Translations under genes and position numbers: made by a program
Origin: Paenibacillus sp. SZ31
GTDB lineage: Bacteria; Bacillota; Bacilli; Paenibacillales; Paenibacillaceae
Assembly: GCF_012912005.1 (NCBI RefSeq)
Contig: NZ_JABBEA010000018.1
Coordinates: 1-64,000 of the forward strand
DNA length: 64,000 nt
Direction: 5' to 3'
Part shown: piece after piece, positions 37,638 through 46,590 of the stretch
How the letters are laid out: every line of letters starts with the position of its first letter
Position numbering within the stretch: the stretch's first letter is position 1
Notes under the pieces: generated by a model
What the model was told of the DNA's origin: nothing
Databases searched by the model: none
Seen by the model: only the letters and a program-made list of their open reading frames with translations

Positions 37638-40085
37638 TTATTGTATAGATTTCCAAAGTCGCAAGAGTACAACCGCTGCTTCAGCTCTTGTTGTTCGTCC
37701 ATCCGGGACAAATCGCTTACCTTCTTTTCCTTCCAAAAGTCCGTGCTCTCGAGCAGCTTCGACATAAGCTTTGGCCCATGTTGGAATGTGTGCATCATCA
37801 GAGAAGTAGGGGCTATCCGTACTGCCAACCTTCCATTCCATGGCCTTGGACACCATCGTAGCCATCTCTGCACGGCTTACCGTTTGCTTCGGTCTTAATG
37901 TTCCGTCGGGATATCCTTGCAGAACGCCCTCCGCCACGGCTGTCTGGATCGCCAGACGCGCCCATGCCGGAATGCTCTCTGCATCGCTGAAAGATACCTC
38001 ACTTGATTCGGTGCCTATCGGGATCTGAAGTGTCCGCATCAGCATAACAGCGAACTCCGTTCGTGTTACGTTGCCTCTTGGTACAAAGGTCTGGGCATCC
38101 ATCCCCTCCACAATACCCAATTCGGCTGCCTCGCATATATCTGATGTTGCCCAGTGATTCTCGATATCCGTGAACCGACATACCGGAGCTGAAGGAACAT
38201 GATGTTCATCATGGGTCATACGATTAATGGTGACGGTATACGTCTTGATTGTTCCGTCCTCAGCTTGAACCGTAAGGGTTAATACATTGGCACCCATCAC
38301 CAAAGGTACAGTCGTCATCTCACTTATCCGTTCTCCCAACAGCTTCACAACCGCCTTGGGATGGGCTGAAGCTACTTCCAGTTCAACCTGCGCAGCGTCT
38401 GTTTCTACTGTATACGTCGTAGTCCCCGACGTGAACTTAGGAGATAATTCTAATGTCTTTCCGGAATGATAAACATTTATTTTAGCTAAAGCTGCCTGGT
38501 TAGATCGGGATGGGGTTACCGAAGGCGCAACAGGTGAACTACCGCCTTGATCTATTGGGCTCGGTGCTGGTGCCGGCGTTGTGTTATCCAGTAGAAACGG
38601 ATTCGAAACAGCCTCCTTAACATTCCCTACTTTGTCTATTGCGCGAATGTGTAAGTACCATCTTCCATTCCCGCTAGTCTGACTCAACGTATCGCCGTCT
38701 CTAAAGGACAACCAGCCCATTGCCGGAACGGCCGTACTTTGCGTCCACACATATTGTAGTGAATGATCATCTATTCCGCTTTGTAGATCGCTGACCGTTA
38801 CGATGCTTGCTGCAGTTTTCGCTGCGACTACACCACCATTCGTACCAAACTGTACTTCCGGAGACGTTGAATCAATCGCCAGCGTAATGGTATACGTTTG
38901 ACCGGGTAGCATATAAGGCTTCACTTGAACAGGAATGACCGTATCTGTAGTTGCTCCCGCAAAGTTTATCGTCTTCGTGCTGCCAGACGGCAGAATCTCA
39001 CCGTTCACATACATAACTGTCTGGTCCGTGCTTGCCATTGTCGACGTTACATCTACACTGGACAGCGATCGACCGTCGTAATAATACGTATAGTCCATGA
39101 CTGAAGGATCAAAGGATTCTGTGAAATCCCCTTCCTGTAGCTTAAGATCGCTCAGATTGGCATTCCCAGGTACATTCATTTGTCCATCCTGATTATATCC
39201 CCAGGTAATTACGGTACCATCTGACTTTAAGGCAAGCGAATGAAAATGACCTGCAGCGACCGCTACTACTCCTTCTAAGTCGGCTGGTACATTGGTTTGA
39301 CCACTATTATTGTATCCCCAGGCAACTATGGTACCATCTGACTTTAGCGCTAATGAATGATATTCTCCTGCAACAATCGCCACTACTCCGTCTAAGCCCG
39401 CTGGCACATTGGTTTGACCGTCCTGATTAGATCCCCAGGCGACCACTGTGCCATCTGACCTTAGCGCTAGTGAATGAGTTTCTCCTGCAGCGATCGCCAC
39501 TACTCGGTCTAACCCTACGGGCACATTGGTTTGACCCCTATTGTTGCCTCCCCAAGCGACCACTGTGCCATCTGACTTCAGTGCAAGCGAGTGGACGTTT
39601 CCAGCAGAAATCGCCACTACCCCTTCTACAATCACTGGTACATTGGTTTGACCGTCGGTGTTGCCCCCCCAGCCGATAACCGTGCTGTCTGACTTCAATG
39701 CAAGCGAATGGCTGCTTCCTGTGGCGATTGCCACCACATCATTCAAGCCCACTGGCACATTTAGTTGACCAAAGCTATTGTCCCCCCAGCCGACCACCGT
39801 GCCATCTGATTTCAATGCAAGTATATGAAAATACCCAACATCAATTGCAGCAACTTCGCTGAGTCCTAAGGGGACGTTTAGTTGACCTGTCCCCCAGCTA
39901 ACCACGGTACCATCTGACTTTAACGCCATTGAAGCATTCCCTCCTGCGTCTATTTTCACCGCTTTAACAGGTGAAGAAGGGTCTGCAGCATATACTGATC
40001 GCACCTCGAACGGAACGATTGTGCTGAATAACAATACGAAGCTTATAACAAGATAAACCGTCTTTTTCCAATTAAACGATAACAA
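37638..40085 (-). CDS. surface protein: seven RCC1-like repeats, cadherin-like domains, three SLH domains
   Basis: 815 aa; TTG start with AAGGAGAGG upstream; signal peptide to about residue 33. Residues 36-315 contain six full 39-residue repeats plus one short first repeat, consensus VVAIAAGxxHSLALKSDGTVVAWGxNxxGQTNVP, which suits a closed seven-blade propeller. Two cadherin-like beta-sandwich segments follow (NLSDLKLQEGDF..., LAKINVYHSGKTLEL...) around a Pro/Ser linker. Three SLH motifs end the protein (FTDIENHWA, FSDAESIPAWA, FSDDAHIPTWA) and would anchor it to pyruvylated wall polymer. Preceded by the direct-repeat promoter shared with the 40-46 kb cassette. Confidence 0.9.
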   Translation of the reverse strand: MLSFNWKKTVYLVISFVLLFSTIVPFEVRSVYAADPSSPVKAVKIDAGGNASMALKSDGTVVSWGTGQLNVPLGLSEVAAIDVGYFHILALKSDGTVVGWGDNSFGQLNVPVGLNDVVAIATGSSHSLALKSDSTVIGWGGNTDGQTNVPVIVEGVVAISAGNVHSLALKSDGTVVAWGGNNRGQTNVPVGLDRVVAIAAGETHSLALRSDGTVVAWGSNQDGQTNVPAGLDGVVAIVAGEYHSLALKSDGTIVAWGYNNSGQTNVPADLEGVVAVAAGHFHSLALKSDGTVITWGYNQDGQMNVPGNANLSDLKLQEGDFTESFDPSVMDYTYYYDGRSLSSVDVTSTMASTDQTVMYVNGEILPSGSTKTINFAGATTDTVIPVQVKPYMLPGQTYTITLAIDSTSPEVQFGTNGGVVAAKTAASIVTVSDLQSGIDDHSLQYVWTQSTAVPAMGWLSFRDGDTLSQTSGNGRWYLHIRAIDKVGNVKEAVSNPFLLDNTTPAPAPSPIDQGGSSPVAPSVTPSRSNQAALAKINVYHSGKTLELSPKFTSGTTTYTVETDAAQVELEVASAHPKAVVKLLGERISEMTTVPLVMGANVLTLTVQAEDGTIKTYTVTINRMTHDEHHVPSAPVCRFTDIENHWATSDICEAAELGIVEGMDAQTFVPRGNVTRTEFAVMLMRTLQIPIGTESSEVSFSDAESIPAWARLAIQTAVAEGVLQGYPDGTLRPKQTVSRAEMATMVSKAMEWKVGSTDSPYFSDDAHIPTWAKAYVEAAREHGLLEGKEGKRFVPDGRTTRAEAAVVLLRLWKSIQ
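39140..39975 (-). repeat. 117-bp tandem coding repeats (RCC1-like blades)
   Basis: Six in-register 117-bp units and a partial one, encoding the propeller blades. The conserved core LALKSDGT is nearly identical in each unit at DNA level. Confidence 0.8.
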
Positions 40086-40214
40086 TATGTATCCTCTCCT
40101 TCATCCCTTTGACTAGGTGACTAATCCTTGATTATTTTCTATCGGCATATGTCAGAATGATAGCCTTGCTAGAGCATGCTTTTAACCCAGATCCGAGAAC
40201 CATCACTCCTATGG

Positions 40215-40250
40215 ATATTAACAGAGGGCTATGAAAGAATAATGAAAGAA
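40215..40250 (-). promoter_or_regulatory. direct-repeat promoter of the RCC1-SLH gene
   Basis: Read on the minus strand: TTCTTTCAT, TA, TTCTTTCAT (11-bp period, 40231-40250), then a -10-like TAATAT at 40215-40220. Positions 40219-40250 match 46451-46482 at 31 of 32 bases. The 5' leader to the TTG start is about 120 nt. Confidence 0.75.
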
Positions 40251-40338
40251 CGTAGCGATGATGGAACCACGATCCATCCCTACTTCTAACGTATACACTT
40301 GGCTCGAACCAAACTGATCCCCCAGGAAGCAGAAAAAA

Positions 40339-40378
40339 CCGATTAGAGACAACTTTACTTGCAGCTGTCTCTAATCGG
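40339..40378 (-). terminator. terminator of the six-gene cassette
   Basis: CCGATTAGAGACA / TGTCTCTAATCGG perfect 13-bp stem; T6 on the minus strand. Confidence 0.88.
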
Positions 40379-40401
40379 CTTCAACATTTCGCTCTATCAA
40401 A

Positions 40402-42099
40402 TCACTTCAATTCATAAACGAAATCACAATACTTTAGAGTTGATTCTCGATGAGATGCAATGATAACAGTCTGATTATTTAATCTAGACACTGCTCTCAT
40501 CACTTCCTCTTCAAGGCATTCGTCTAATGCGGATGTTCCCTCGTCCAACACCAAGATATCCGGAGAATCGTACACCGCCCTCGCTAGGCCTACGCGTTGG
40601 CACTGTCCCCCGGAAAGAAAGATTCCGTTCTCACCAAGATTGGTGTTTTCACCTTGACCTAACCCTGCAATCATATCTGCTATTTGAGCCACCGATATAG
40701 CATGCGTCATTTTTTCTTTATCATAGTCCCGATAGAAAACAATATTTTCCTTCAGGTTTGCATTCAACAAAAATACTTTTTGGGGAAGATATCCGAAACG
40801 AAGCTTTGCCTCGCTAAGTTGCTCCGTCGTTCCATCTCCATGCTCGATATCGAGTCTTCCGTCATTTGGCACAAGAAGACCCGTCAACAGATTTAACAGT
40901 GTACTTTTGCCTATTCCGGAGGGGCCCCTTAAACCGACAATAGCACCACAAGGAATCTCAACGCTTATTTTCTTCAACACTTCTTTTCCATTCTCATAGG
41001 AAAAAGACAGGTTACTACATACAATTTTGCTGCCCTGATTAAATCTGCCTGTAGTATGTGTATCTTTGTCTTGAACATCTGCGGCATGCGATTTGCTTTG
41101 TGTGTCTTCTTTTAATATCCCTTGAATCTTCTCGTAGAAACCTCCGTCCATTCGATCCAAAACCGAGGAGTTCGCATACAAAGAAGACAAATAACCATTT
41201 ATTCTGGTCACTCCTGGCATAACTCTAATTAAAATCAAGGCTAGAATGGCCATTTTCGACATGACGTCCTCGGATGAGCCATTCGTTACATAAACAGCAA
41301 GAAACGCCATCAACATACAAGCCACCGTAATCAATTCAATCAGATGTCTAGGCAATGTGGAATAGACAGTTTGCTTTACTTCTAAGGTTACATTTTCCTC
41401 GATGTACCCTTCATAGAGATGCTCCACTGCGTCTTTTGCATGATACAATTTCACTTCCTTGATACCATTTATGGCCTCTCTTGTGACGGCACTCATTCGG
41501 TCGAAGCTGTGATTGGAACGTTTTCCGGTCTCTCGCACTTTAGTATAAATAAACCGATGGAACAAGATCATGATAAGAACATACACCAGAATCAAAGCCG
41601 CTGAAATATTGACATTTAGGACGCACATGTAAGCCAAAAGCATGAGAATGACGACAGATTCTGCAATAAACTCCAGCATGCTCTGTATACTCAGGAAGAT
41701 GGAACCCGTGTATTTGTTAATATTATTAATAAGAGCCGACGAATCTTCATCAGTGAAAGATTGATAATCTTGATCCAGGTGCATGCGCAACAATGACTTG
41801 CTTGTATCCTTATATTGGTTAACGATATATTTGCGCTTTATAATTCCTAACCCATATACAAACACGTTTTTTACTAGAAAACATATAAAAACAATTCCCG
41901 CAAAAAAAGCAACTTTGCTAATACTCTCATGATCCCCTTCTAGAATAGTAGAAACAAAAGGAAAAATAAGTGAAATGCTTGCGGTCTCTAACACTGCACC
42001 GATCACATAGAAAAAGACAAGCACGCCAAATTGAATCTGTCGCTTTCGACCAAACAGATTCCATAATGTAAGTAAATTTACTCCGAGTGATTTATTCAA
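40402..42099 (-). CDS. ABC exporter, fused membrane and ATPase domains (PglK/MsbA-like)
   Basis: 565 aa. Six membrane segments in residues 20-310, then an ATPase with Walker A GLRGPSGIGKSTLL, Q-loop YLPQKVF, signature LSGGQCQRVGLARAV, Walker B ILVLDEGTSALD and switch IIASHRES. No C39 peptidase domain at the N-terminus, so it does not cleave a leader itself. The layout is that of lipid-linked oligosaccharide flippases (PglK) or peptide exporters. Last gene of the cassette. Confidence 0.88.
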   Translation of the reverse strand: MNKSLGVNLLTLWNLFGRKRQIQFGVLVFFYVIGAVLETASISLIFPFVSTILEGDHESISKVAFFAGIVFICFLVKNVFVYGLGIIKRKYIVNQYKDTSKSLLRMHLDQDYQSFTDEDSSALINNINKYTGSIFLSIQSMLEFIAESVVILMLLAYMCVLNVNISAALILVYVLIMILFHRFIYTKVRETGKRSNHSFDRMSAVTREAINGIKEVKLYHAKDAVEHLYEGYIEENVTLEVKQTVYSTLPRHLIELITVACMLMAFLAVYVTNGSSEDVMSKMAILALILIRVMPGVTRINGYLSSLYANSSVLDRMDGGFYEKIQGILKEDTQSKSHAADVQDKDTHTTGRFNQGSKIVCSNLSFSYENGKEVLKKISVEIPCGAIVGLRGPSGIGKSTLLNLLTGLLVPNDGRLDIEHGDGTTEQLSEAKLRFGYLPQKVFLLNANLKENIVFYRDYDKEKMTHAISVAQIADMIAGLGQGENTNLGENGIFLSGGQCQRVGLARAVYDSPDILVLDEGTSALDECLEEEVMRAVSRLNNQTVIIASHRESTLKYCDFVYELK

Positions 42100-42158
42100 G
42101 GCAAGTCGCCGCTTTCTTCGTATAGTCCATCAAAACTACTGCACAGTAATTTCAGTCT

Positions 42159-43010
42159 TCACTCGTTGCTCGTTCTATTTCTTGCTATCATGGCCGTAGT
42201 TTGCATTAAGGTCTTCTTAAATGCAGCAATCATATGTTCCACTTCTTTGTGATAATACTCTTGATCACATTCACAATAAGGCAAAATACTTAAATAAAGC
42301 TGCTTGATATCTTCTATCCGTTTCATAGTCTCCGTGAAACTACGCTTCGTACTAGAATGACCGCTACTTCTCCTGCAATATACATGCAGCTCCTCGTTTA
42401 GATAAGCACACTTGCTTCTGCTCGCGATTGGAAGTAGCAGCTGCGGATTCTGATCCACAGTGGATGCCGGAATCTGACGATTCGGATAACAGGAAAACAA
42501 GGCTTCTGTTCGCACCATAAATCGGCCCGCAAGTTCCAAGATACGTTCATGGAACAAATCATCAAATATATCGGACAAAAACGGCTGATTATTTTTTTCT
42601 CTATACATAATCGGATTCTCTGTCTCATCTTTGATTAATCCGTTGCTTCGCACCATATTAATATCAGGATGAGTTAGAAGACACTCTACCTTCTTTTCAA
42701 TACTGTCATCCGTCCAGTAGTCATCCGCATCGCACCAGGTTAATAGTTCGCCGTGGACACTCGGAAGTGCTAGATTTACAGCAGCCACCTGTCCTGCATG
42801 GTTTTGGGATAGAACTTTCACCGATATACCTTTTTCTTCCATTATAACTGCCCGCTCTGTAAGGACCGAGAGTGAATCATCGGTAGACCCGTCATCTACC
42901 AAAATAAGTTCTAACGGCGCATAGGTCTGGTTTTCTACAGAATCTAAGAAGGTGTTTAAATATGGCATGGCATTGTAGATTGGCGTTATGATGGATACTA
43001 ACGGTTTCAT
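42159..43010 (-). CDS. GT2 family glycosyltransferase (cassette)
   Basis: 283 aa. GT-A fold: VSIITPIYNAMPYLNTFLDS, LILVDDGSTDDSLSVL, AAVNLALPSVHGELLTWCDADDYW (DxD-like DADD). The C-terminal half differs from the second enzyme. Overlaps the upstream GT2 gene by four bases. Acceptor unknown. Confidence 0.88.
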   Translation of the reverse strand: MKPLVSIITPIYNAMPYLNTFLDSVENQTYAPLELILVDDGSTDDSLSVLTERAVIMEEKGISVKVLSQNHAGQVAAVNLALPSVHGELLTWCDADDYWTDDSIEKKVECLLTHPDINMVRSNGLIKDETENPIMYREKNNQPFLSDIFDDLFHERILELAGRFMVRTEALFSCYPNRQIPASTVDQNPQLLLPIASRSKCAYLNEELHVYCRRSSGHSSTKRSFTETMKRIEDIKQLYLSILPYCECDQEYYHKEVEHMIAAFKKTLMQTTAMIARNRTSNE

Positions 43011-43672
43011 TCTTTTGACATCCTTTTCCTTAAAATAGCTGCATAATTTTTCATTTCTTCTTCACGTTTTAAACGTCCTGTATTGGTCATATGAAGGCGT
43101 CGCCTTAACGTTACTTGATTGATTTCCCGAACCACGGCTCGTGTTTCCTTCAAACTCATCATCCAATCTACCGTTTCTCCACTTGAAAGATTTTCATCGA
43201 AGTATCCGTTCCGATCAAAGACTGATTTTTTGATAAGCGCGCAGCCCGGCAATACACCGCCATAACCGTTTTCTCTTGCCTTCAGTTTCATCCTTTGTTC
43301 ACTCGATAACTCCGGCGAAATAAAATCTTTTGCCTTTCCATATACAACAACACAGTTCGATTCATCTTCCATGGCAGTAAAAAGATTATCCAATGCATCC
43401 TGAGACAAAACATCATCTGCATCCAGAAATAATACATAATCCCCACAAGCCATCTTGAGTCCGACATTCCTTGCTTTTGCTGCACCACCATGTTCCACCG
43501 AGATCACACGATCACCTAATCTTTGGGCAGTCGCAAAGGATTGATCTTCTGATTGATCATCTACAATAATAATCTCCTTCTCGCCATTCCAGGTCTGGTT
43601 CGATATCGATTCCACTGCTTCTTCTAAATAATATCCCGCATTATATACAGGCATAATAATGGATAGCCTCAT
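43007..43672 (-). CDS. GT2 family glycosyltransferase, short (cassette)
   Basis: 221 aa. LSIIMPVYNAGYYLEEAVES, EIIIVDDQSEDQS, AKARNVGLKMACGDYVLFLDADD, then GCALIKKSVFDRNGYFDENL and GETVDWMMSL. Short GT2 of the kind used in peptide or small-glycan decoration. Four bases after the PqqD-like gene, so tightly coupled. Confidence 0.86.
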   Translation of the reverse strand: MRLSIIMPVYNAGYYLEEAVESISNQTWNGEKEIIIVDDQSEDQSFATAQRLGDRVISVEHGGAAKARNVGLKMACGDYVLFLDADDVLSQDALDNLFTAMEDESNCVVVYGKAKDFISPELSSEQRMKLKARENGYGGVLPGCALIKKSVFDRNGYFDENLSSGETVDWMMSLKETRAVVREINQVTLRRRLHMTNTGRLKREEEMKNYAAILRKRMSKE

Positions 43673-43676
43673 TGTA

Positions 43677-44096
43677 TTAATCCTCTTCTTTTAGCTTAGG
43701 CCATCCCATATCTGCTTCCACATCATGTACAGGGTCTGCCAACAGAAGATCTTGAACCTCCGCGAATTCATTCAACTCAAGGCTGTAATCTCCATGAACC
43801 ACGACAAAATCGCCCAATGATTCTTGGCTGTAAGGTTGATCATCTAAAATAAATATTTCCTTTTCCGTAAGCGCAGCAATAAACCGCTCTACACGCTGAT
43901 CAATATCCACTACACAGTCTTCATTATTTTTAATTGTATCGACAATCTGCTTCGGGTCCTTGCCTTGCATCAACGCATCTAAAACCATCGATCCAAGAGC
44001 ACTTGCTCCATAATACATTCCAGTAACAAAATTGATTATAATGGCTTGTCCGTCAGCAATATCATAAAACATCTTCTCATCATTTAATTTATACAT
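43677..44096 (-). CDS. PqqD-like protein (RiPP recognition element type)
   Basis: 139 aa. Residues 1-85 follow PqqD: YDIADGQAIIINFVTGMYYGASALGSMVLDAL, split as a beta-hairpin plus helix, then DPKQIVDTI and VERFIAALTEKEIFI. Longer than typical PqqD (about 90 aa): the extra C-terminal tail is acidic and ends around LADPVHDVEADMGWP. PqqD-type domains bind peptide leaders in RiPP pathways; in lasso pathways the stand-alone form is the B1 protein. One base after the HprK-like gene. Confidence 0.85.
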   Translation of the reverse strand: MYKLNDEKMFYDIADGQAIIINFVTGMYYGASALGSMVLDALMQGKDPKQIVDTIKNNEDCVVDIDQRVERFIAALTEKEIFILDDQPYSQESLGDFVVVHGDYSLELNEFAEVQDLLLADPVHDVEADMGWPKLKEED

Positions 44097-44097
44097 G

Positions 44098-45135
44098 TTA
44101 AAGTCCCTCCATAAAGTTTTGCAATACGATTACATTCTTCTTAAGGTCTTTACTTAAACGGAACTCATAAACGGGTAAATCCTTCAGTCTGTCCATCATT
44201 CTCTTAACCATTTCTGTATCTCTTCGTCCGCCAATCTGACTTACACTGGAATGAACCAATTTTACCAATACTGAACCTCGGTCCGTCGGCACAATCATTG
44301 GATCGCTTCCCTCTGTAACAGTTGGACACAAAATAGCTTTAATCGGTAATTCTTCCTGAAAAGGATAGGCGGATGCATCAAAGAACTTCTTCCCGTTTCG
44401 CTTTTCCTCCGTCTTGATAACAGGCATGTTCGGTTTCAAAATCTGATACATATCCGAATTCAATCCAACCATTGTATATAGTGGAAGTGCATTTCGTTCT
44501 CCCACTTCATGCATCATAACATAATCATCTGCCACAAAATCTAACCCCTCAAGCAAGCAACTCACCGATAAAGTTGACTTCCCAGCACCACCCCGCGCAC
44601 TTATCAATACACCCTTATGATTAAATCCGACTGCAGCGGAATGCAGAATCAATATGTTCTCCTGCTCTGCCCAAAAATAAAAACATCTTATAAGTGGATG
44701 TCCCAACATGCAATCATCATAATCAGTGCCTGCTTGTCTGCAGAAATAATAGGTCTTCCTGATGTAGTCGGCACCCTCCATCTCCGTACTTCTAGTAACC
44801 TTGATGCTTCCCGTTGCATCCTTTCCCTGATATACATCGGTTATTGCTCCTTCTGGCAGCGGCTTATCGCGAAACGAATCGGGAATATAGACATTAACAT
44901 CATCCGTATAGCACCAGATTACTGCATCCGGCACTACGTATTGCTCATTTGAAAGGACTCTTCCCAAAAGAGATGATCGTATTAATGAAACCTCTATCTC
45001 ATCCCAATATCGAATTTCGAGAACCTTACCTGCTAATCTGATTTGCATATTCTTATAGTACATCCCGTTTTTCTTCAAAATTCGCTTATTAACATCTTCG
45101 AAGAAAGTGGAAATTGTAGCTTTTTCATTATCCAT
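44098..45135 (-). CDS. HprK-related kinase (serine-kinase-like P-loop protein)
   Basis: 345 aa. The C-terminal half has an HPr-kinase-like P-loop, SARGGAGKSTLS (about residue 180), followed by FVADDYVMMHE, where HprK has its Asp pair. The N-terminal half is a family-specific domain. Such kinases accompany PqqD proteins in Bacillales lasso-peptide clusters (peptide-tail phosphorylation) and in other unassigned PqqD systems. It is not the carbon-catabolite HprK, which lacks this N-terminal region. Confidence 0.83.
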   Translation of the reverse strand: MDNEKATISTFFEDVNKRILKKNGMYYKNMQIRLAGKVLEIRYWDEIEVSLIRSSLLGRVLSNEQYVVPDAVIWCYTDDVNVYIPDSFRDKPLPEGAITDVYQGKDATGSIKVTRSTEMEGADYIRKTYYFCRQAGTDYDDCMLGHPLIRCFYFWAEQENILILHSAAVGFNHKGVLISARGGAGKSTLSVSCLLEGLDFVADDYVMMHEVGERNALPLYTMVGLNSDMYQILKPNMPVIKTEEKRNGKKFFDASAYPFQEELPIKAILCPTVTEGSDPMIVPTDRGSVLVKLVHSSVSQIGGRRDTEMVKRMMDRLKDLPVYEFRLSKDLKKNVIVLQNFMEGL

Positions 45136-45173
45136 CCATTATTCTCTCTTTTCTCGCATAGTATTTGTTCTAA

Positions 45174-46331
45174 TCAACGAAGTCTTAACCGTGAGAGAAA
45201 TTTCTGATACAATTTCACGGGTCTATTTAAGTGGTAAAGTTCGGCAACATATTTTGCAAAACACATACCAGATTCTACTTCCTTTAATTCATGAGAATAA
45301 TATCTATACTCCTTTCTGATAGGTTTATATTTTATTCTTAAATGTATTACCCGCAGCGTGATTGAACTATTTTCGTCCGCACGGCGTTCTTTCATATAAG
45401 GCACAATCGTCTCATAAAAATCCATTGCGTCTTTTAGCCATTTGCCATATCCACTATCCACTGCAAATAAAATTTCTGCATCCTCTAACGAAATGTCCTC
45501 TGGAAAACAGGTTGCAAATAATTTCATCATCAAGTGAACCCGATAACTACAATGCAGTTCACTCGCGCGCTTTGCTATTGCTGTCCAGTCCGTGTCAGGC
45601 ATCATTTTCAAGACCATTTTTGCATCAAATAACCACTTCATCCGTCGTTCCGGCATCTCATCAACAAATATGCATCTGGATTGCGAATCTAATATATGGA
45701 CAAACATGTCTAGCGGTGATAATACTCTGAATTTACAGCTATTCACCTCAACCTGTTCAACTCTCTCCCAAATATCACTGCCCTTTTCAAGATTGTTCTT
45801 AAATATGACATGATGAATATCAAACTCCGTCTTTCCCAACTTATATGTAATGGAATGCTTAGCTTCTACTATATACTCCGCACCCATATCTTGAAAAATC
45901 GAAACCGCTTCTTCATATTGTTCGCCCTCGAGCGCAAAGTCTAAATCAGCCATCATTCTAGATACTCCTGAGGCAAAATGTAGACGCATCGCGGCTCCCT
46001 TTAAAAGCAAAGGGTATATATTCTTTTCATTCAACTTCTGTGTACTCATAAAAAGTTTCTGTAGCATCAGGGCATTCTCCACCTGATAATAACGATAGAT
46101 GCCTTTTAATTGCGGGATGACATGCTTCGGAAATCCCATCCAATCGACGTTATACCCAAAATGAGCTAACATCAGCAGATAATTATGATTACCCGTATCC
46201 ATATTCAGACCCTGAAGCTGATCCTCTATTTCTTCTATATTCACGTGTTCCTTAAATAGGAGTGACAGTAATCTTTGCTCGCACGGAACAAGTAGCCGTT
46301 TTTGCAACTCTTTCTCTATCGCTATATTCAT
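45174..46331 (-). CDS. nucleotidyltransferase family protein (NTP_transf_5-like)
   Basis: 385 aa. Core LLLKGAAMRLHFASG followed by MMADLDFALEGEQYEEAV gives the KG and DxD motifs of the family. A second acidic residue comes in EFDIHHVIFK. The remainder is helical (VEVNSCKFRVLSPLDMFVHIL). GAAAGGATAAAAAG ribosome binding site. First gene of the cassette, with a leader of about 110 nt after the direct-repeat promoter. Members often occur with PqqD/HprK-like proteins; the substrate is unknown. Confidence 0.8.
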   Translation of the reverse strand: MNIAIEKELQKRLLVPCEQRLLSLLFKEHVNIEEIEDQLQGLNMDTGNHNYLLMLAHFGYNVDWMGFPKHVIPQLKGIYRYYQVENALMLQKLFMSTQKLNEKNIYPLLLKGAAMRLHFASGVSRMMADLDFALEGEQYEEAVSIFQDMGAEYIVEAKHSITYKLGKTEFDIHHVIFKNNLEKGSDIWERVEQVEVNSCKFRVLSPLDMFVHILDSQSRCIFVDEMPERRMKWLFDAKMVLKMMPDTDWTAIAKRASELHCSYRVHLMMKLFATCFPEDISLEDAEILFAVDSGYGKWLKDAMDFYETIVPYMKERRADENSSITLRVIHLRIKYKPIRKEYRYYSHELKEVESGMCFAKYVAELYHLNRPVKLYQKFLSRLRLR

Positions 46332-46446
46332 ATCTATTCTTTTTATCCTTTCATCTTTATTGGCTTTAATGTACAGTCAAAAACTTATTGAATTTCGTTT
46401 CATTTTTCCCAGCCGGTTTGTTCCATTTTGATTACTTATTTTTGAA

Positions 46447-46482
46447 ATTATAACAGAGTGCTATGAAAGAATAATGAAAGAA
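46447..46482 (-). promoter_or_regulatory. direct-repeat promoter of the six-gene cassette
   Basis: Minus strand: TTCTTTCAT, TA, TTCTTTCAT (46463-46482), 10 nt, then -10 TATAAT (46447-46452). The -35 position falls between the repeats and is non-consensus (ATTATT), as in activator-dependent promoters. Near-identical to 40215-40250. Confidence 0.78.
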
Positions 46483-46590
46483 ATAAACCTGTGGTTTGGT
46501 TCCTACTCATTGGGCAAGGCATCATTATTATTAATGGATGCAGTCAGGGAGGTCCATTAGTTCGAATCACATAGGGATTCGCAGGGGTAA

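Noticed and set aside
39140-39975. Regular 117-bp repeats considered as a CRISPR or satellite array
   Set aside because: Units are in frame, encode RCC1-like blades and have no unique spacers.
44098-45135. Annotating the P-loop kinase as the carbon-catabolite HPr kinase hprK
   Set aside because: Different N-terminal half, ARGGAGKST loop and PqqD/GT context; no lgt or other usual hprK neighbours.
40402-46331. Calling the cassette a lasso-peptide cluster
   Set aside because: No asparagine-synthetase-like cyclase, no leader protease and no precursor ORF found in the gaps or leader.
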